Assembly (NCBI GenBank): GCA_025201365.1
Contig: JAIXMF010000023.1
Span: 149,270 to 213,269 of the forward strand
Source: Syncephalis plumigaleata
Taxonomy: Eukaryota; Zoopagomycota; Zoopagomycetes; Zoopagales; Piptocephalidaceae
Direction: 5' to 3'
DNA: 64,000 nucleotides
Shown: piece by piece, positions 48,012-61,000 of the stretch
Position numbering within the stretch: position 1 is the first letter of the stretch
How the letters are laid out: each line of letters starts with the position of its first letter
Made by a program: the position numbers and the translations under genes
The notes under the pieces: generated by a model
Told to the model about the DNA's origin: nothing
Databases searched by the model: none
Seen by the model: only the letters and a program-made list of their open reading frames with translations

Positions 48012-49132
48012 ATGGCTAAAGACTATTATAAAATACTTGGCGTAGCTAAAGACGCCGACGACGATACAATCAAGAAAGCATATCGTAAACAAGGTAAGTC
48101 TTTTAGAAGTAATACCCATATATCCATAAACAATTGACTGACATCGATATTTATATGAGAAAAGCATTGAAATGGCATCCTGACCGTAACAAAGATAATA
48201 ACGATGAAGCCAATAATAAGTTTAAAGAGCTCTCGGAAGCCTACGAAGTGTTAAGCGACAAGGATAAACGAGCTATCTACGATCAATACGGCGAGGAAGG
48301 TTTGAAGGGTGGTGCTCCTTCACCAGGTGGTGCCAATGGCTTCCATGGTGGCTTCCCCGGTGGTTTCCCCGGTGGTGGCGGCGGCCACACCTTTACCTTT
48401 ACATCAGGTGGAGGCGGTGCTGGTGGATTTAAGCCATTCCATCCCAGTAATCCAGAAGATATTTTCGCGCAATTCTTTGGTGGTGGCTCTGACAATCCAT
48501 TTGCATCTCGCGGTATGGGCGGCATGGGCGGCATGGGAGGCATGGGTAATATGGGAGGCATGGGCGGTATGGGAGGTATGAGTGGTATGGGAGGTGCCTC
48601 ACCGCCTCCACCTACCTCGCAACATCGACTTCCATGCTCGCTCGAGGATTTATATACGGGAACTACTAAGCGGCTTAAAGTTACACGTCGACTGCGTAAC
48701 GGTACATCATCTGAAAAGGTGCTCACCATCGATATTAAACCTGGTTGGAAGTCGGGTACAAAGATTAAATTCGAGAATGAAGGCGATGAAATGCCGGATG
48801 GACGTGTACAAACCATAGAATTCCTTGTTGAAGAGAAACCACACAGTCGATTCCGTAGAGAGGGCAATGATCTACATGTAGATATTACACTGTCACTAGT
48901 GGAGGCATTGACGGGCTACGAACGTACAATACAAACGCTAGATAATCGTAATTTACGAATAGCTGATAAGAAAGTAACGCAACCCGATCAGAAAGCGCGA
49001 TTCCCTCGTGAGGGCATGCCAATTAGCAAGCAACCCGGTAATAAGGGCGATCTTATTGTTCATTTCAAGGTAGAGTTTCCAAAATCGCTTACAACACAAC
49101 AACAAGAAGATATTCGTAAAACATTGGCTTAA
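48012..49132 (+). CDS. SIS1: Hsp40 co-chaperone, type II DnaJ (Sis1/DNAJB1)
   Basis: Sis1 delivers clients to Hsp70 in cytosol and nucleus. Exon 1 (48012-48093) encodes [27 protein letters not shown]. After a 71-nt intron, exon 2 (48165-49132) encodes [13 protein letters not shown], so the HPD motif is intact, and [12 protein letters not shown] closes the J domain. A Gly/Phe and Gly/Met region follows ([13 protein letters not shown]; repeated GMGGMGGMG). Two beta-barrel client domains include [19 protein letters not shown] and [18 protein letters not shown]. The zinc-finger of type I DnaJ proteins is absent. The C-terminus matches the family ([20 protein letters not shown]). Frame intact. Confidence 0.95.
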
Positions 49133-49445
49133 TATCACTACTAGTACCATTATTACTTGCATTCAATTGACTATATCATATTTTATCAAAATAAATCCAC
49201 CAACTACTAGCAGACTATACGTCTATAATTAGTGATTTAGCGTATAGTAATAAGAGGAATAAATTGTATTAATGATGATGATTATCATTTGAATAGAGGT
49301 GTATTGATTGTATATTAATAAATTTCTTCTTTTTCCGTTAAATCACCGAGGATTCTCTCATCTACTACCATTAAGGATCTATTTGTTTATTGTTCATTTG
49401 TAAAACAAACACTGTTATTGTTATTATTAGTTGGAATCTACAGTT
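49133..49445. other. intergenic
   Basis: AT-rich spacer between SIS1 and the SPO7-like gene on the same strand. Nothing recognised. Confidence 0.5.
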
Positions 49446-50563
49446 ATGGTTGTAACGCGTCGTGGTACTGATACAGAACAGGCATCGCCTAATAACTCAG
49501 CAGACGAATTATCCGTCGCTGATCCGTTAGAGACGAGGGAAGACACGTCAACACCGGATATCATCGATGGCGGGACCGTCTCTCATCCTAGTCGTGCTAG
49601 TCATGCTAGTGGTAATACGGGCAATAGTTCGTCTGCATTGAATACGCCGTCACCTTTATTGTCATCTACGATGAATTCGCCTGTATTTGCAGCAACTCCC
49701 GAGAGAATAGCGGCTGAAGATGCACTGGCTGATAGTGAGAATGAGGAGGATCGGATTCAAGAGCGAATTGAAGCGGATCTCATGCATCCCGATACTGAAC
49801 GACGACAATTTCGAGATTTATTGGTGTTTGAGGAGCGACTACGACAAAATGCGGCACGTTTACGCGCGCAACAACAACGTTCGGAAAGTAAGTAGATTTA
49901 TTAGGGAGACGATTAATATCATTGTATTTGATGTATTAACTACTAGTATATCCATTGGGATGTACTACTAGTGTTCCTAGGTGCACTTGTACTAGTAACC
50001 GCTATACTCGGTTGGTTTGCCATAGTTCAACCAAGTGAGGCAAGTAACTACCTAATAATTAGCGATCTATTGACAGAGAGAAAGCAAGCAAGCAAGAGAA
50101 AGAAAACTTACCCTGTAATCACCGTTAGGATGTTTATCTACGTGTACTTGTTAAATGCCTACTAGCAGCCAGTGTTATTGGCATGATCGCTCTATGCTAC
50201 ACTGAACCGATGACGCAGGCTTCCAAGTGAGTAGAATGATGATGATGATGATGATGATGGGATTAGTAACTTGTAACGCGTTTGACTCATACTAATGGCG
50301 TGTGATTGATATGATGCTATCTAGATTTCTACCTCAGTGTAATCGAGCACTCATTAGCATTAACATACAGCTAGGCGCACACGGTCTACAATTTCATCGA
50401 TCGGTACCACGTCGACTACGAGATGGTTATGCGGCATTCCGTGATGCCTATCATCAACGACGACGTGCACCGTCTAGCACGTTCACTCGTGGTTCAACTA
50501 CACTCGCTAATGATCATGCGAATCATCATCGTACTACACCACGACGACGTGGACCTACATAGA
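49446..50563 (+). CDS. SPO7: Nem1-Spo7 phosphatase regulatory subunit (Spo7/NEP1R1-like)
   Basis: Spo7 holds the Nem1 phosphatase at the nuclear envelope/ER, where it activates the lipin Pah1. Start ATG at 49446 (MVVTRRGTDTEQ). The N-terminal ~110 residues are Ser/Thr-rich. The family helix RRQFRDLLVFEERLRQNAA follows, then two membrane segments, FLGALVLVTAILGWFAIV and SVIGMIALCYTEPM, and the signature FLPQCNRALISINIQLG. The tail is Arg-rich. Four exons; the second intron works with a GTGAGG donor at about 50035. A (GAT)n run occupies an intron (about 50237-50259). Assignment is from the helix, two TMs and the F-P-x-x-N-x-A-L motif. Confidence 0.8.
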
Positions 50564-50798
50564 CCATTGTCTATCATATATACATCTATATATATTATAT
50601 GGGTTAATAAGATGTTACTGTTGCTGTGGTTATTGTCATTCCTAATTAATAGGCGTATATTTCTAAAGGACTGTAATCATCTCAAAGGCACAGTGTGTAT
50701 TTCAATAAAGACTTTATTCTATCGTAACATGTGTATCATTACTATTCCTCCTTTTATTGTTTCGTCATCGCTCTCGCTCACTCTTTTTGTTAAACGTT

Positions 50799-53700
50799 AT
50801 GTTTGGATTCATACGTAGCAATACTTCTACAAGTCGTGGTCTTACCACCAGTAACTCGTCTCGTCAAAGTCGTTCTACCGATAGCGCACGGGAAGGGTCG
50901 TTATCAGGAGGAGGAGGAGTGTCACCCGAGGCATTACTGGCCAATTTGAATATTGACCTATCTGCCGATATAAATATTGAAGTGAATGACGAGGATGAAA
51001 CAGGCCTCGACGACCCAGACCTACTAGTGAGTGTATACACGTAGAATGAGAGTGAACATGAATACTTATGAAGTGACAATTAGGCGCAATTAGCGGCACT
51101 TTCAGTTACTTCTGATACTTCTTCAATTCCACCAGAAAAAGTACAGAAAGCGAGAAAAGCACCAAGCACACAGAATACTGAACAATCCAATCAATCAATC
51201 GACTGGCAAGCATTGGATGACATTAGCAAGACTGCATTAGTAGGTAGTCATCAAGACGATGAAGACGATGAAGACATTGAGGTTACTGAGGAGGACATGC
51301 AAGACCCTACGCTCTTGGTAACTACTAGGATAAATGAAGTATAGATTGAATATTAACCATACTGTATAAGGCGGAATTAGATAATATAGTACAACCAAAT
51401 GAATATCAGAGTGCTACTACTGCTACCGCTACTGCTACTACTACGATAAAAAGTACGATTGTAACAAGCTCACTTAGCACAGATAGTCAACAGCAGTCAG
51501 ATGATGCAGTAAGCGATACGAATATACCTGCAGAGATTGAATCATCATCTGGTGAACCTCCTATGGATATTGATCCAATGGCAGATCAATTGGACATTCT
51601 AGATGAGATTGAAGTTGAAACACAACGAATGCGAGCAAGTAGATCGGTCGATGAAGTTAAACGCGGTCTAACTAGAATGCAGCAACGTGTCGAGGCAGCA
51701 CATCGAATTAGTAATACCGTAATTGCGGATGCAGCACAACATGCGGTAACTCAGTTACAATCCCATTTAGCAACACTGCCAAGCACTGATTCAAATGAAC
51801 CAACAGCCGCATCAGCGTCAGATGAGAAGAAGAAGAAAAATGATTATACGACAATTGAACAAGAACTTGCTAATTATTTGGCATGTCGAGATGTAGTGAA
51901 GATTGAACATGCTATTAAGCAATTTAAAATCCAGGCAGTTCAAGCCAAACGAGCAGGACAATCGGAATCAGCACTTTTGTATTTGCGTGCCTCTAAGCAA
52001 TTGACCACACATGCAACATCATTAACGAGTCAATCAGTTGAAGAATCGAGCATGACTATTACTACTGCTACTACTGCTACTGCTGCTAATAGTAGTAGTA
52101 GTACGACAATCGAACAAGAACGTAAATTAACTGCATCTACTACTACTATCACTACATCTAATACAGATGTCATTGATCAGGAATCTACATTATTGGACAT
52201 TGATCTGCTTAAATCCCGTCTGCAAGCGTATAAAATATCTGCAATAGAATCGAAGCGTAAAGGTGATCTAGGACAAGCTCGAGAGCATTTGATTATTGTT
52301 AAACAACTTCAATCTGTACTTGAACAACAAGCAGCTGGCATTACGATAACCGATTTTACGATGCCACCACCACCACCACCACCTACTTCTTCAGCTGGTA
52401 TTAAGAGCAATGACAATGATGATCATGATAGCAATGTTAGTATTGGAGCCGAGTTACAAAGTCAATCCAATGTGAATAGCGTCAATATTGCATCTACCAG
52501 CAATACAACCGAGAATGTAATGGCAAATAGTCAACCGGTAATTGATTATTCATCAACGGTAAGTTTATTTGTTATTAATATGGTAGAGATATATATATTA
52601 ATACTATGTAGACACTTGATTATCAGCAAGTTAAATCACGTCTTACGGAACAAATACAACTGGCAACCACCATTGCTAGTAACGCTTATCGACGTGGTGA
52701 TAAGGAGACCGCATTGCAATTCCACAAGACTAAAAAGATTCTATTAACTGACGTGGAATGGATAGACTCTTTGCATGCACATCGGCAACCATTGCCGCTT
52801 ATCGATTATCAAGATGTGTCCTATACGCTAGAGACGAGCAATGACGATCTAAACGCCAATGAACTAGAGGTTGTCATTCATCGTGCTTGGGACTTGCACG
52901 GGGCACGTGATGCTTCACCAGGACCGATGGATTTATTTGTTCAATGGGATAATGGACTGGAGGGAGGGAAAGGGACCTCGCCTACACTGACGAAACAGCA
53001 GGAACCAGGCAAGTAGGAAAATATGTGTATAAATATACATAAATATTAATGAGCAGTATCAATGAATAGTGTTTGATTATAAAGCAAAACAGATTATTCA
53101 ACGGAATCGTACGTTACAACGACACTTGGAAAGAAAGAAGATGACATTTGATATAATGTCCTATCGAGGATTTCTACGAGGATCCGTGTGTATTGGACGA
53201 GCTGCACTGAAGCTGGACGGTCTACTAAAGCATTGTACAATCGATGAAATTATACCGGTAATAGTAGAATAATAGCGTAATAGAGTAATATTGCTAACTT
53301 GCTAGTTTTGCTGATTACAGCTGATGGAACCGAATAGCAGACGTGCTACCGGTGGTAAACTACAAGTTAGTCTACGATTGAAAACACCGCTATTAGGAGC
53401 GGATAAGGTCAAGCATGAAGAACGATGGCTATTCCTGAATCATTCGCGTATATCTGCTGCAACCACAACTGCCTCTACCGCCGCTAAAACGGAGACAAGC
53501 AAGCCTGCCACTTTAACATCGGTGAGCAAACCAGCAACATCATCAAACAAACCATCTACCGTAGCAGCAGCAGCAGCAGCACCATCACCATCAACTACTA
53601 CTACTACAACAGCTCAGGATGATTCGCAGCTTGATACACTATTACAAGCATTTGATAGTATCGATAATATAGTATCTAATATGGTGTTGGAAGCGGAACA

Positions 53701-53989
53701 AGAGCAGATACAAGCACAATTACAAGGGAAACCGGCCAATAGCGCCGAATTACGTGATCGATTACAAAGTGTGCAGATCAAGTTGAACATGCTGGTATTA
53801 CAAGTGCAAACGGGTACATTAACCTTGCCTGCGTATATTCAGAATGTACGACAATCCATCGAGCAGACGAAACGACAAGCACTACAATTTAAACGTCTTA
53901 ATCGAATGGACAAGGCGCGTGAAGCGATGAATCGACTCAAGATCATGCAACAAGAGGTAGCCGAAGTGGAACAGGCTGGTTTAATTTAA
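50799..53989 (+). CDS. CC2D1/Lgd-like protein (DM14 repeats and C2 domain)
   Basis: Lgd/CC2D1 proteins bind Vps32/CHMP4 and support ESCRT-III function on endosomes. Start MFGFIRSNTSTSRG. Acidic N-terminal blocks (SPEALLANLNIDLSADINIE, IDWQALDDISKTALVG) are followed by DM14-type repeats: IKQFKIQAVQAKRAGQSES, LKSRLQAYKISAIESKRKGD and VKSRLTEQIQLATTIASNA. A C2-like domain spans about 52800-53430 (NELEVVIHRAWDLHG, VFDYKAKQIIQRNRTLQRHL, GGKLQVSLRLKTPL). The C-terminal ~110 residues form a coiled coil (KLNMLVLQVQTGTLTLPAYI). About six introns, frame largely intact. Missing from most yeasts. Confidence 0.85.
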
Positions 53990-54100
53990 TCATAATCATA
54001 GTAATAAGCATACTAGTAGTAGTAGTAGCACTATAAAGAGTTGATTCGCCTTTCTTTTTGTAATAAAATAAGCCATGTGTTTTTATTTGATATATGTAGA

Positions 54101-54854
54101 CTACTTTAACAATGAACTGGCCAGTCGCTCCTTGGCCGTTTGATAGGCTTGCATTAATGTCTGCTCATTCAATACCACATCCATATTATCAATACCACGC
54201 TTAGTAACGCGTGATACAATTAATTCCTCGTCTACTTCTAGGATGATTCTACATAGATGATCAATGTTACCAATATTGTTATTATTAGTAGTACTAATAG
54301 ATAAGCAATACCCGTTCACTACTTACCCGTCATCAATACATTCATCCAGTGCTAGAACTACCATATCATAGTAGCTTTGAATTGATTGCTTATCCATTTG
54401 ATGTCTAATCATAATTATAGTAGTATCGATTGAATGATTAGTCTATCATTAGAGTATAGTATACGCATTACGCAGTTACCTTAACAGTGTATCAAGTGCA
54501 TCGACATAGGCATTAAGCGTAGACGAGAGAATCAGTTCATTTTCATCGGCTGATCCCACCAGGTAAACGTAGACATCGACTACACTACGATAGCAAACGA
54601 TATGTCCATCAAGTAGGGTAATCTCCGCTAATATATTAAACCATGATATTAGTGCCAGTTATTAGTACAGCTAATAAGCAATACAATTTACCGTTAGTTC
54701 GTCGTGTCTTATCGAATAACGACTTTTCAAATGCACGCTGATCTTTAACCGCTGCAAACTCTGTAGCATGTGGATAGTATTTGGCCATCAAGCGATTACC
54801 CTCAGTATCAAGTATTAATACAGCTTTAACTGAATAAAGTGATAAATTGGACAT
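54101..54854 (-). CDS. RET3: coatomer zeta subunit
   Basis: Zeta-COP is a small subunit of the COPI F-subcomplex on Golgi vesicles. Start MSNLSLYSVKAVLILDTEGN followed by RLMAKYYPH. Later exons give ITLLDGHIVCYRSVVDVYVY, LVGSADENELILSSTLNAYV, ALDTLLRHQMDK and ALDECIDDGIILEVDEELIV. It ends ASSLLK before TAA at 54101. Four exons with introns of 60-80 nt. About 180 residues, the family length. Frame intact. Confidence 0.95.
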
Positions 54855-55226
54855 GATGCCTATAGTTCTTCCTATACGAGCTATTGAGTTGGAAACAGAC
54901 TTGACAGTAATAGAGTAATAGTCAACGAATATGGACGAGAAACGAGATGAAAGCGAGTAATGTGCGTCTTTACACGAAACGATAATGGAGGATGCAGGTA
55001 AGTGAGTGAGTGAATCGAATTTGCCACGTCAAAAAACACGAATGGCGATAGAGTTCGATTTGTTCGATTACAGTTGAATCAACTTAGAACCACGTCACCA
55101 TCATCACACACACACACTGCCGGGAGAGAGAAAGGATACTTTGATTTCATTTCATTTTTTTTATTTCTATAGCATTGTATCTAAGCATAACACGTACTCA
55201 TCTACAAATATATAAACGTATATAGC
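54855..55226. other. divergent promoter region
   Basis: Between RET3 (-) and the CorA gene (+). Contains a short CA tract (about 55101-55118). No further feature. Confidence 0.5.
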
Positions 55227-57657
55227 ATGACAGACCAGTCAATAAGTAGTAGTCAACGTAATAATAATAACTATATTATGAATACACATTATTGTACTAT
55301 TGCTAATGAAATATTACCACTATTATTGAGTATAGCCATACTGCAAGGGTCACCAACACCGTCGACGTCTACGGATACTGTAGCGGCAACAGTTGGCGCA
55401 GTAACCACACGACCAAGTGTAAAGCGTCGTTTCCAAAATGCCGCTAGACGAGTGATGAATGCTCAAAGCTTTGCACGACAAGCGAGTAAGTGGAATCCAT
55501 GGAGATAGGATGATGATGATGATGATGATGCTTAATGTCAATCGATTATGATATATACACATTGTCATAGAGTATACTTGGCAATGGCAGCCTGGTTCGG
55601 ATCCAGGTGTTGATGTACACCGAGCACAAACGGAACTTTACGAGAGCAGTCTGGTAAGTATATATGAGCATTACTTCTATTGCTACTACATCAAAGGCCA
55701 TTACGATCAATGTAATGCTGTGTCACTCCACTCCTTTAACTCTTTTGACTCCTTTGACTTGTAAAACAGCAACAGTAACAGTAATATCAGCTAACATTAT
55801 TGTCTATTTTTAGACGGAATGTAAAATTACTATAGTTGATTATTGTAAAGGTTAGTATGATTGTCTAGCTACTTGATAGTGTATATATAATATGATATTA
55901 TTTAGAGAAAGTTCAAGTTAGCCCGACATTAACGAATGATGATTTGGAGGCATATCTACGTAAACCGGTATGTGCTTTTATTTCTATGGCGTAATTATAG
56001 TTAGTTAATGTCAATTAATAGCGAGGATCATGGAGTAAAGTACGATGGATCAATGTGGAGGGTCTGTCCTACAATGTCATTTGTACATTGGCCTTGGAGT
56101 TTAGTAAGTGATTGCTTAATGTGCATGAGCGTATATGTAATTGAGTATTTACCATTCATGCTAGATTTGCATCCATTGGCAGTGGAGGACATTTTGCATA
56201 TACCACAACGTGAGTACTGTCGATTACCTGCCCTTTACATAAAAGAAAAGTAGTTCATATGACATGTACATGCTATTGTTATTATAGGCACAAAGGTGGA
56301 TCGTTATCCATCTGCACTTTATGCTTCGATTATCCTTCATGCTGCGTGTCCACACGAGGAATTGAATCAAGTGGAAAGAACTCGTAGTTTTCTCACCGAG
56401 CATATGTTCGGTGATCAGAGAACACCTCGTATTAAGGCGGTCAAGGACTTCGAAGTAACCGTAGAGCAAGCGAGTTTATTCCTCTTACCCAATGGTAATT
56501 GACAATACCATAGAGGATCCTACTGTAGTTTACATATTAACTAGTGTATTCGTAATCATTATCTTGCTACTAATAGGTACGGTATTAACCTTTTTCCAAC
56601 ATGAAGGAGAATTGGTATGCCAGCCTATATTCAAACGATTACAAGGAGATGGCACGATTCTACGTACATCGGAGGATGCTAGTCTGCTCGTTCAAGCGGT
56701 GCTAGATGCCGCAGTTGATCATGGTATTGAATATTGAATGATATTGATGATAGATGACATAGCTTATTTAACCTGTATGAATGTAGCATTTCTAGTGGTA
56801 AATGCTTATCGCAATGAGTTATTTGAGTTGGAAGGCAACGTACTTGCTCGTCCACATGCTCAACTAACAAAAGGTACTAGACATGCGTGTAGATTACCCT
56901 ATACACGATGGCATTTCATTATACTGACAACGACGACGATTATATTCACATAGATTTGCATTTATTAACCGGTGAATTGAATCAATTTAAACGCACGTTC
57001 ATGCCGACACTCGCATTAATACGTAGTCTTCGTGAGAATACGGTTGTAGACGGTGCTGACTGGCATATTTCCAACTTGGCACGCGTCTACCTAAGCGATG
57101 TTCAAGTGAGTTCTGACATAGACAGCAAGCAGTAGCAAGGATCGCTCATTTGTAATAGGATCATTGCACGGTTATTAACGACGATCTAAGCGACTTGATC
57201 ACGCTAGCTGACAACTTGATCAATCTGGCAAGTATATGCGTCTATACAAATACCGGTAAACTTGAACTAGTATTGATGTGTGTACACTCTCGATTATTCT
57301 AGATCTTCAACTTGATAGCATCTCAAACCAATAGTATTATGTTTGTACTATCCCTAGTTAGTTGCGTATTTCTACCGGTTACCTTTATTGCAGGAGGCAA
57401 GTATTAGCATAGATTGTAACGAGTAGCATCATCTAACATGTTTACTACTATTCTCAGTATACGGCACTAACTTTGAAGTATTCCCTGAGCTCAAGTATAG
57501 CGATGGTATTCTATACTTTTGGAAGGTTTGCGGTATTGTTACCGCACTAGTCATTGCTATATTTGCTCTTGGCTTCTATCTAATGAATCGACGAACGAGT
57601 CGATATCAACCAGGCAGGGAAATATCCCGACAATTACGTCAACGCTCACGTCATTAA
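55227..57657 (+). CDS. CorA-family divalent-cation transporter with GTN in place of GMN
   Basis: CorA proteins are pentameric Mg2+ channels. Cytosolic blocks: LTNDDLEAYLRKPRGSW, VRWINVEGLS, FDLHPLAVEDILHIPQR, TKVDRYPSALYAS, GTVLTFFQHEG, and the long stalk helix ELNQFKRTFMPTLALIRSLR. TM1 is IMFVLSLVSCVFLPVTFIAG. The loop reads VYGTNFEVFPELKYSDG, and TM2 is ALVIAIFALGFYLMNRR. The usual Y-G-M-N selectivity signature therefore reads Y-G-T-N (TAC GGC ACT AAC near 57463). About twelve short introns, no slip noticed in the pore region. Substrate could differ from Mg2+; plasma membrane or vacuole cannot be decided. Confidence 0.85.
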
Positions 57658-58024
57658 GCAGACAATGTGGATATCCTATAAAATACACTGATGAATCATG
57701 AGTGCATATTTATTTTTACAATAAATGCCGTAAATTTTTACCATTTCATATCATCTCGTTCTTGCCACAAACGGCTACCTCCAAACAATAACAGCAACTC
57801 TTTTCTTGTATGATCAACCTTGTTAGTATAGTTGTTGTTGTTTAGTCAAACACGCTACTTGTCAATCTATTCACTTTTTGTCTCTTCTCTCTCTCCTTCT
57901 CCTATACTGGATAAGTGGTTGCTACATGTGCTCCGTGCATTAGCAAACTTATTCTGCAAACAACCGGTATATCTGCCATTTTGTTGCGTACACGCGTACA
58001 CTTGCGCATCTAGGCTGAACAACC
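57658..58024. other. intergenic
   Basis: Promoter of the large acidic membrane protein gene. Pyrimidine-rich at about 57835-57905. Nothing else recognised. Confidence 0.5.
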
Positions 58025-61000
58025 ATGTCAGACTCGCATGACGCCACGCTAGAAGCGGATCCCCTAAACGCTTCTCCCCTATTACTAGTCCTACCACCAC
58101 GGACGACTCTACCAAAGAGACCCCTTTGCCTTCGGATACCTCATCTCTCGTAGTCACCAACGATAGCTTGATATCGACCGTCATGACCACGGAGTCAAGC
58201 GAGGAAGCAACGGTATCGAGCACAGCTATTGAATCGACTACTGATCCAGAGCCGAGCGAGCCCACTAGCCATAGCGAGTCAACGTCGGAAGCAGTGGAAT
58301 TATCGTCAACTAAGGCTGCCACTGTTGAGATTACAACATCCGAGGCGGAATCCGAATCTACTACATCTACCGAAACAACTCAGTCTACTACCACTGGTAA
58401 GTTTATTACTTAGGTATATAATACACAATAGGTGTATAACAAATAGATCAACTAGGTAATCTACAAGTGCCACCTGTTAATCGACCACGTCGCACGGACC
58501 CAGATCATTTTCAGTTTGAATTAGTTGACGAGGAATTCAACTGGGCAGCTTCCGGTATGCAAACCCCGTCAGACCTTGGCGAAGTACTAGGAGAGCGGAG
58601 TGCGTCATCCGTATCATCTTCGAAAGCCGCATCAATCCATGAACAAGCAATTAGTGAGCTTGACCGTGTACATAGCTTGGATAGTGAAGGCAATTGGAGT
58701 GAATCTGAGACGGCCTCCCTGATTGGTGACGAAATGACGGATAACGACACTATAGATGAAGATGTAGAAGAAGATATCGAGGAGGAAGATATTGACGAAG
58801 ATATCGAAGAAGAAGAAGAAGAGGCGGCACAAGAGCAAGAAGAGCAAGAAGAAACTGTAGCTGAATCAGTAGTGGATATACAAGATATTGTAACACCTGT
58901 ACATTCAACAGATATTGCTGCAAGTGCAGAAACTAATAGCAGCGCGTCAATATCCTCATCAACCGGATCGCTTGAAGCACCTATCGTAGATGCGACACCA
59001 TCCTCTGGATCTAATAATACACTAACAGCAACAACAACAACAACAACAACAGCAACAGAGGAATCAAAGGAATCAACAACGGAAGAGTCGGCAGCAGAAG
59101 AGTCGGCGATAATGAAGCTGAATCATTGTCCTCCAACTTGTTGAAAACACCAAAAGCTGCTAAGCGTACCAACCAGCTACCAGAGTTTACTAGCAATAAT
59201 GTAACACCAAAGTCGGCAAATAGAATTCTAATGGATAAACCATCATTTCGACCGATATCCGAGGAGAGTCCACCCTTAGAGTCATTGGAAACGGAGAGCC
59301 CGCCGTCATTTTTCGTTTGTAATGATGATCCATTAACTGAGTCGCGTGGACGTTCATTGAAGTTTGTCGTGCCAACTTCTTCAAAGACAGCATCATCTAC
59401 TACTACTACCACTACTACTACTACTGTTAGTGGTGAGGCACCTAGTAAAGCACCATCAACGGCTGACGAGGGTGAACGTACGGCCATTCATATGGGTGAT
59501 GATCATGAAACAAGTACACTAGGAGATCTAAGTAGCATTCTACACGAACCAATTCCCGAAGTGGTACAAGATATATCATTAGATGGAGAGGTGGAAATTG
59601 AAGAAGAAGTGGACGAAGCCGTGGTGGCAGCAGCGAAGATAGCAACTGTTGTGGCTGCATCGCCACATCGGCGTCGTCGCGAGGTTGAAACACCCGAATT
59701 GTACGCATCGGTAGCGTTGGTGGTGCAACAACAGCAGGAGGAGGCTCGTCGAACACGCTTGTCGATATCAGAGCCTAGAGGACAGATTGAGGCACAATTC
59801 ATAAACCGATTACAAGAAAGGTGAGTTGCTTTCTAGTTATATCAGAGAATAATAACGATAATAACACTGGTAATATAGTATCAATGCGGCAAATGCTGCT
59901 TCATCTGTTAGTCCTAATACATCTGCACCACAAGCCTTACTCACGAGTGAGAACGATTTCGACACGGTAACATCTGTGCTTGACTCACATGCACGCATGA
60001 GTAGTTCACTACCAGCTCTAAACAACATGCATCGTTCACTGGGTTCCTCCATGCTACGCGCTAATTCCAATGAGGATAAACTTACCGCATTGCTGTTGCA
60101 ACCATCCTCGTTGGAGAGTCTACGTAAAATTGTACCTGCACCAGAGACGACACTCAGTCGTTTATCGGTCGTGTTAGCGGGTGATGCCCCGGATGAGATG
60201 TCGCGTCAGCATGTATTACGTGCATTTGCTCGTGCACTACACACCGGTGGCAAGGGTGGCTCCGCTATCGGCAATCTAGACGAGTATGCCAATATCGCAC
60301 AGTATGGCCTTCATGTAACTGATGTTACGGGGACCACGGCTCAAGCGCAGCAACAAGCGGCCATTCGACACTCGGAACTATGCGTTTACTTCCTTCGACC
60401 GCCCGTGTCCAAGAGTCAACTAGACGGTGCCGCGGATTGTGCTCGTCAAATCACCATACTACCCGTGTGTCTTAGTCAGGGCGAACGACTATACGCGGAT
60501 CAACGATTGATTACGCGTGGATTGACTCAGCGTAAAGTCGCTAACACCGTGCTTACACCGGGCACCACGTCCACTGTAATGCAACTGGCCGAGATGCATC
60601 CCGCTACACTTGCATTCTCGCTTCAACTGGCTCAGGAGCGTACCGTTACTGAACGTGCCGCTAACAAACGACAACGTATACGGTTCATTCTATCGATGAT
60701 CATGCTATTCCTGACCAGTCTATTCATTCTAGTTATCTTGCCCGGTGAAGGATCCACCGGTCGAGATGCACTAGATGCCGCGTTACCCGTTGCTTGGTCG
60801 CGTTGGCTTGCACGTTGGTCGCCGTTCACTGGATTGTCATCGTCATCGTCACCGTCATTACAGTCGACCTACCCGCACTATTACGACACTGTCTATTATC
60901 ATGAAGGAACTGAAGACGATGATCCACATGCCGATTGGATATACGCACCGGATAACGTAATAGTAAGCATCATTATGGCAAACATTACAGCTTAATAGTT

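Noticed and set aside
48283-48867. 194-codon Pro/Met-rich minus-strand frame
   Set aside because: Antisense shadow of the Gly/Phe/Met region of SIS1.
50036-50046. GC-AG intron in SPO7 using GCAAGT
   Set aside because: The overlapping GTGAGG donor a few bases upstream gives the correct phase; the GC donor does not.
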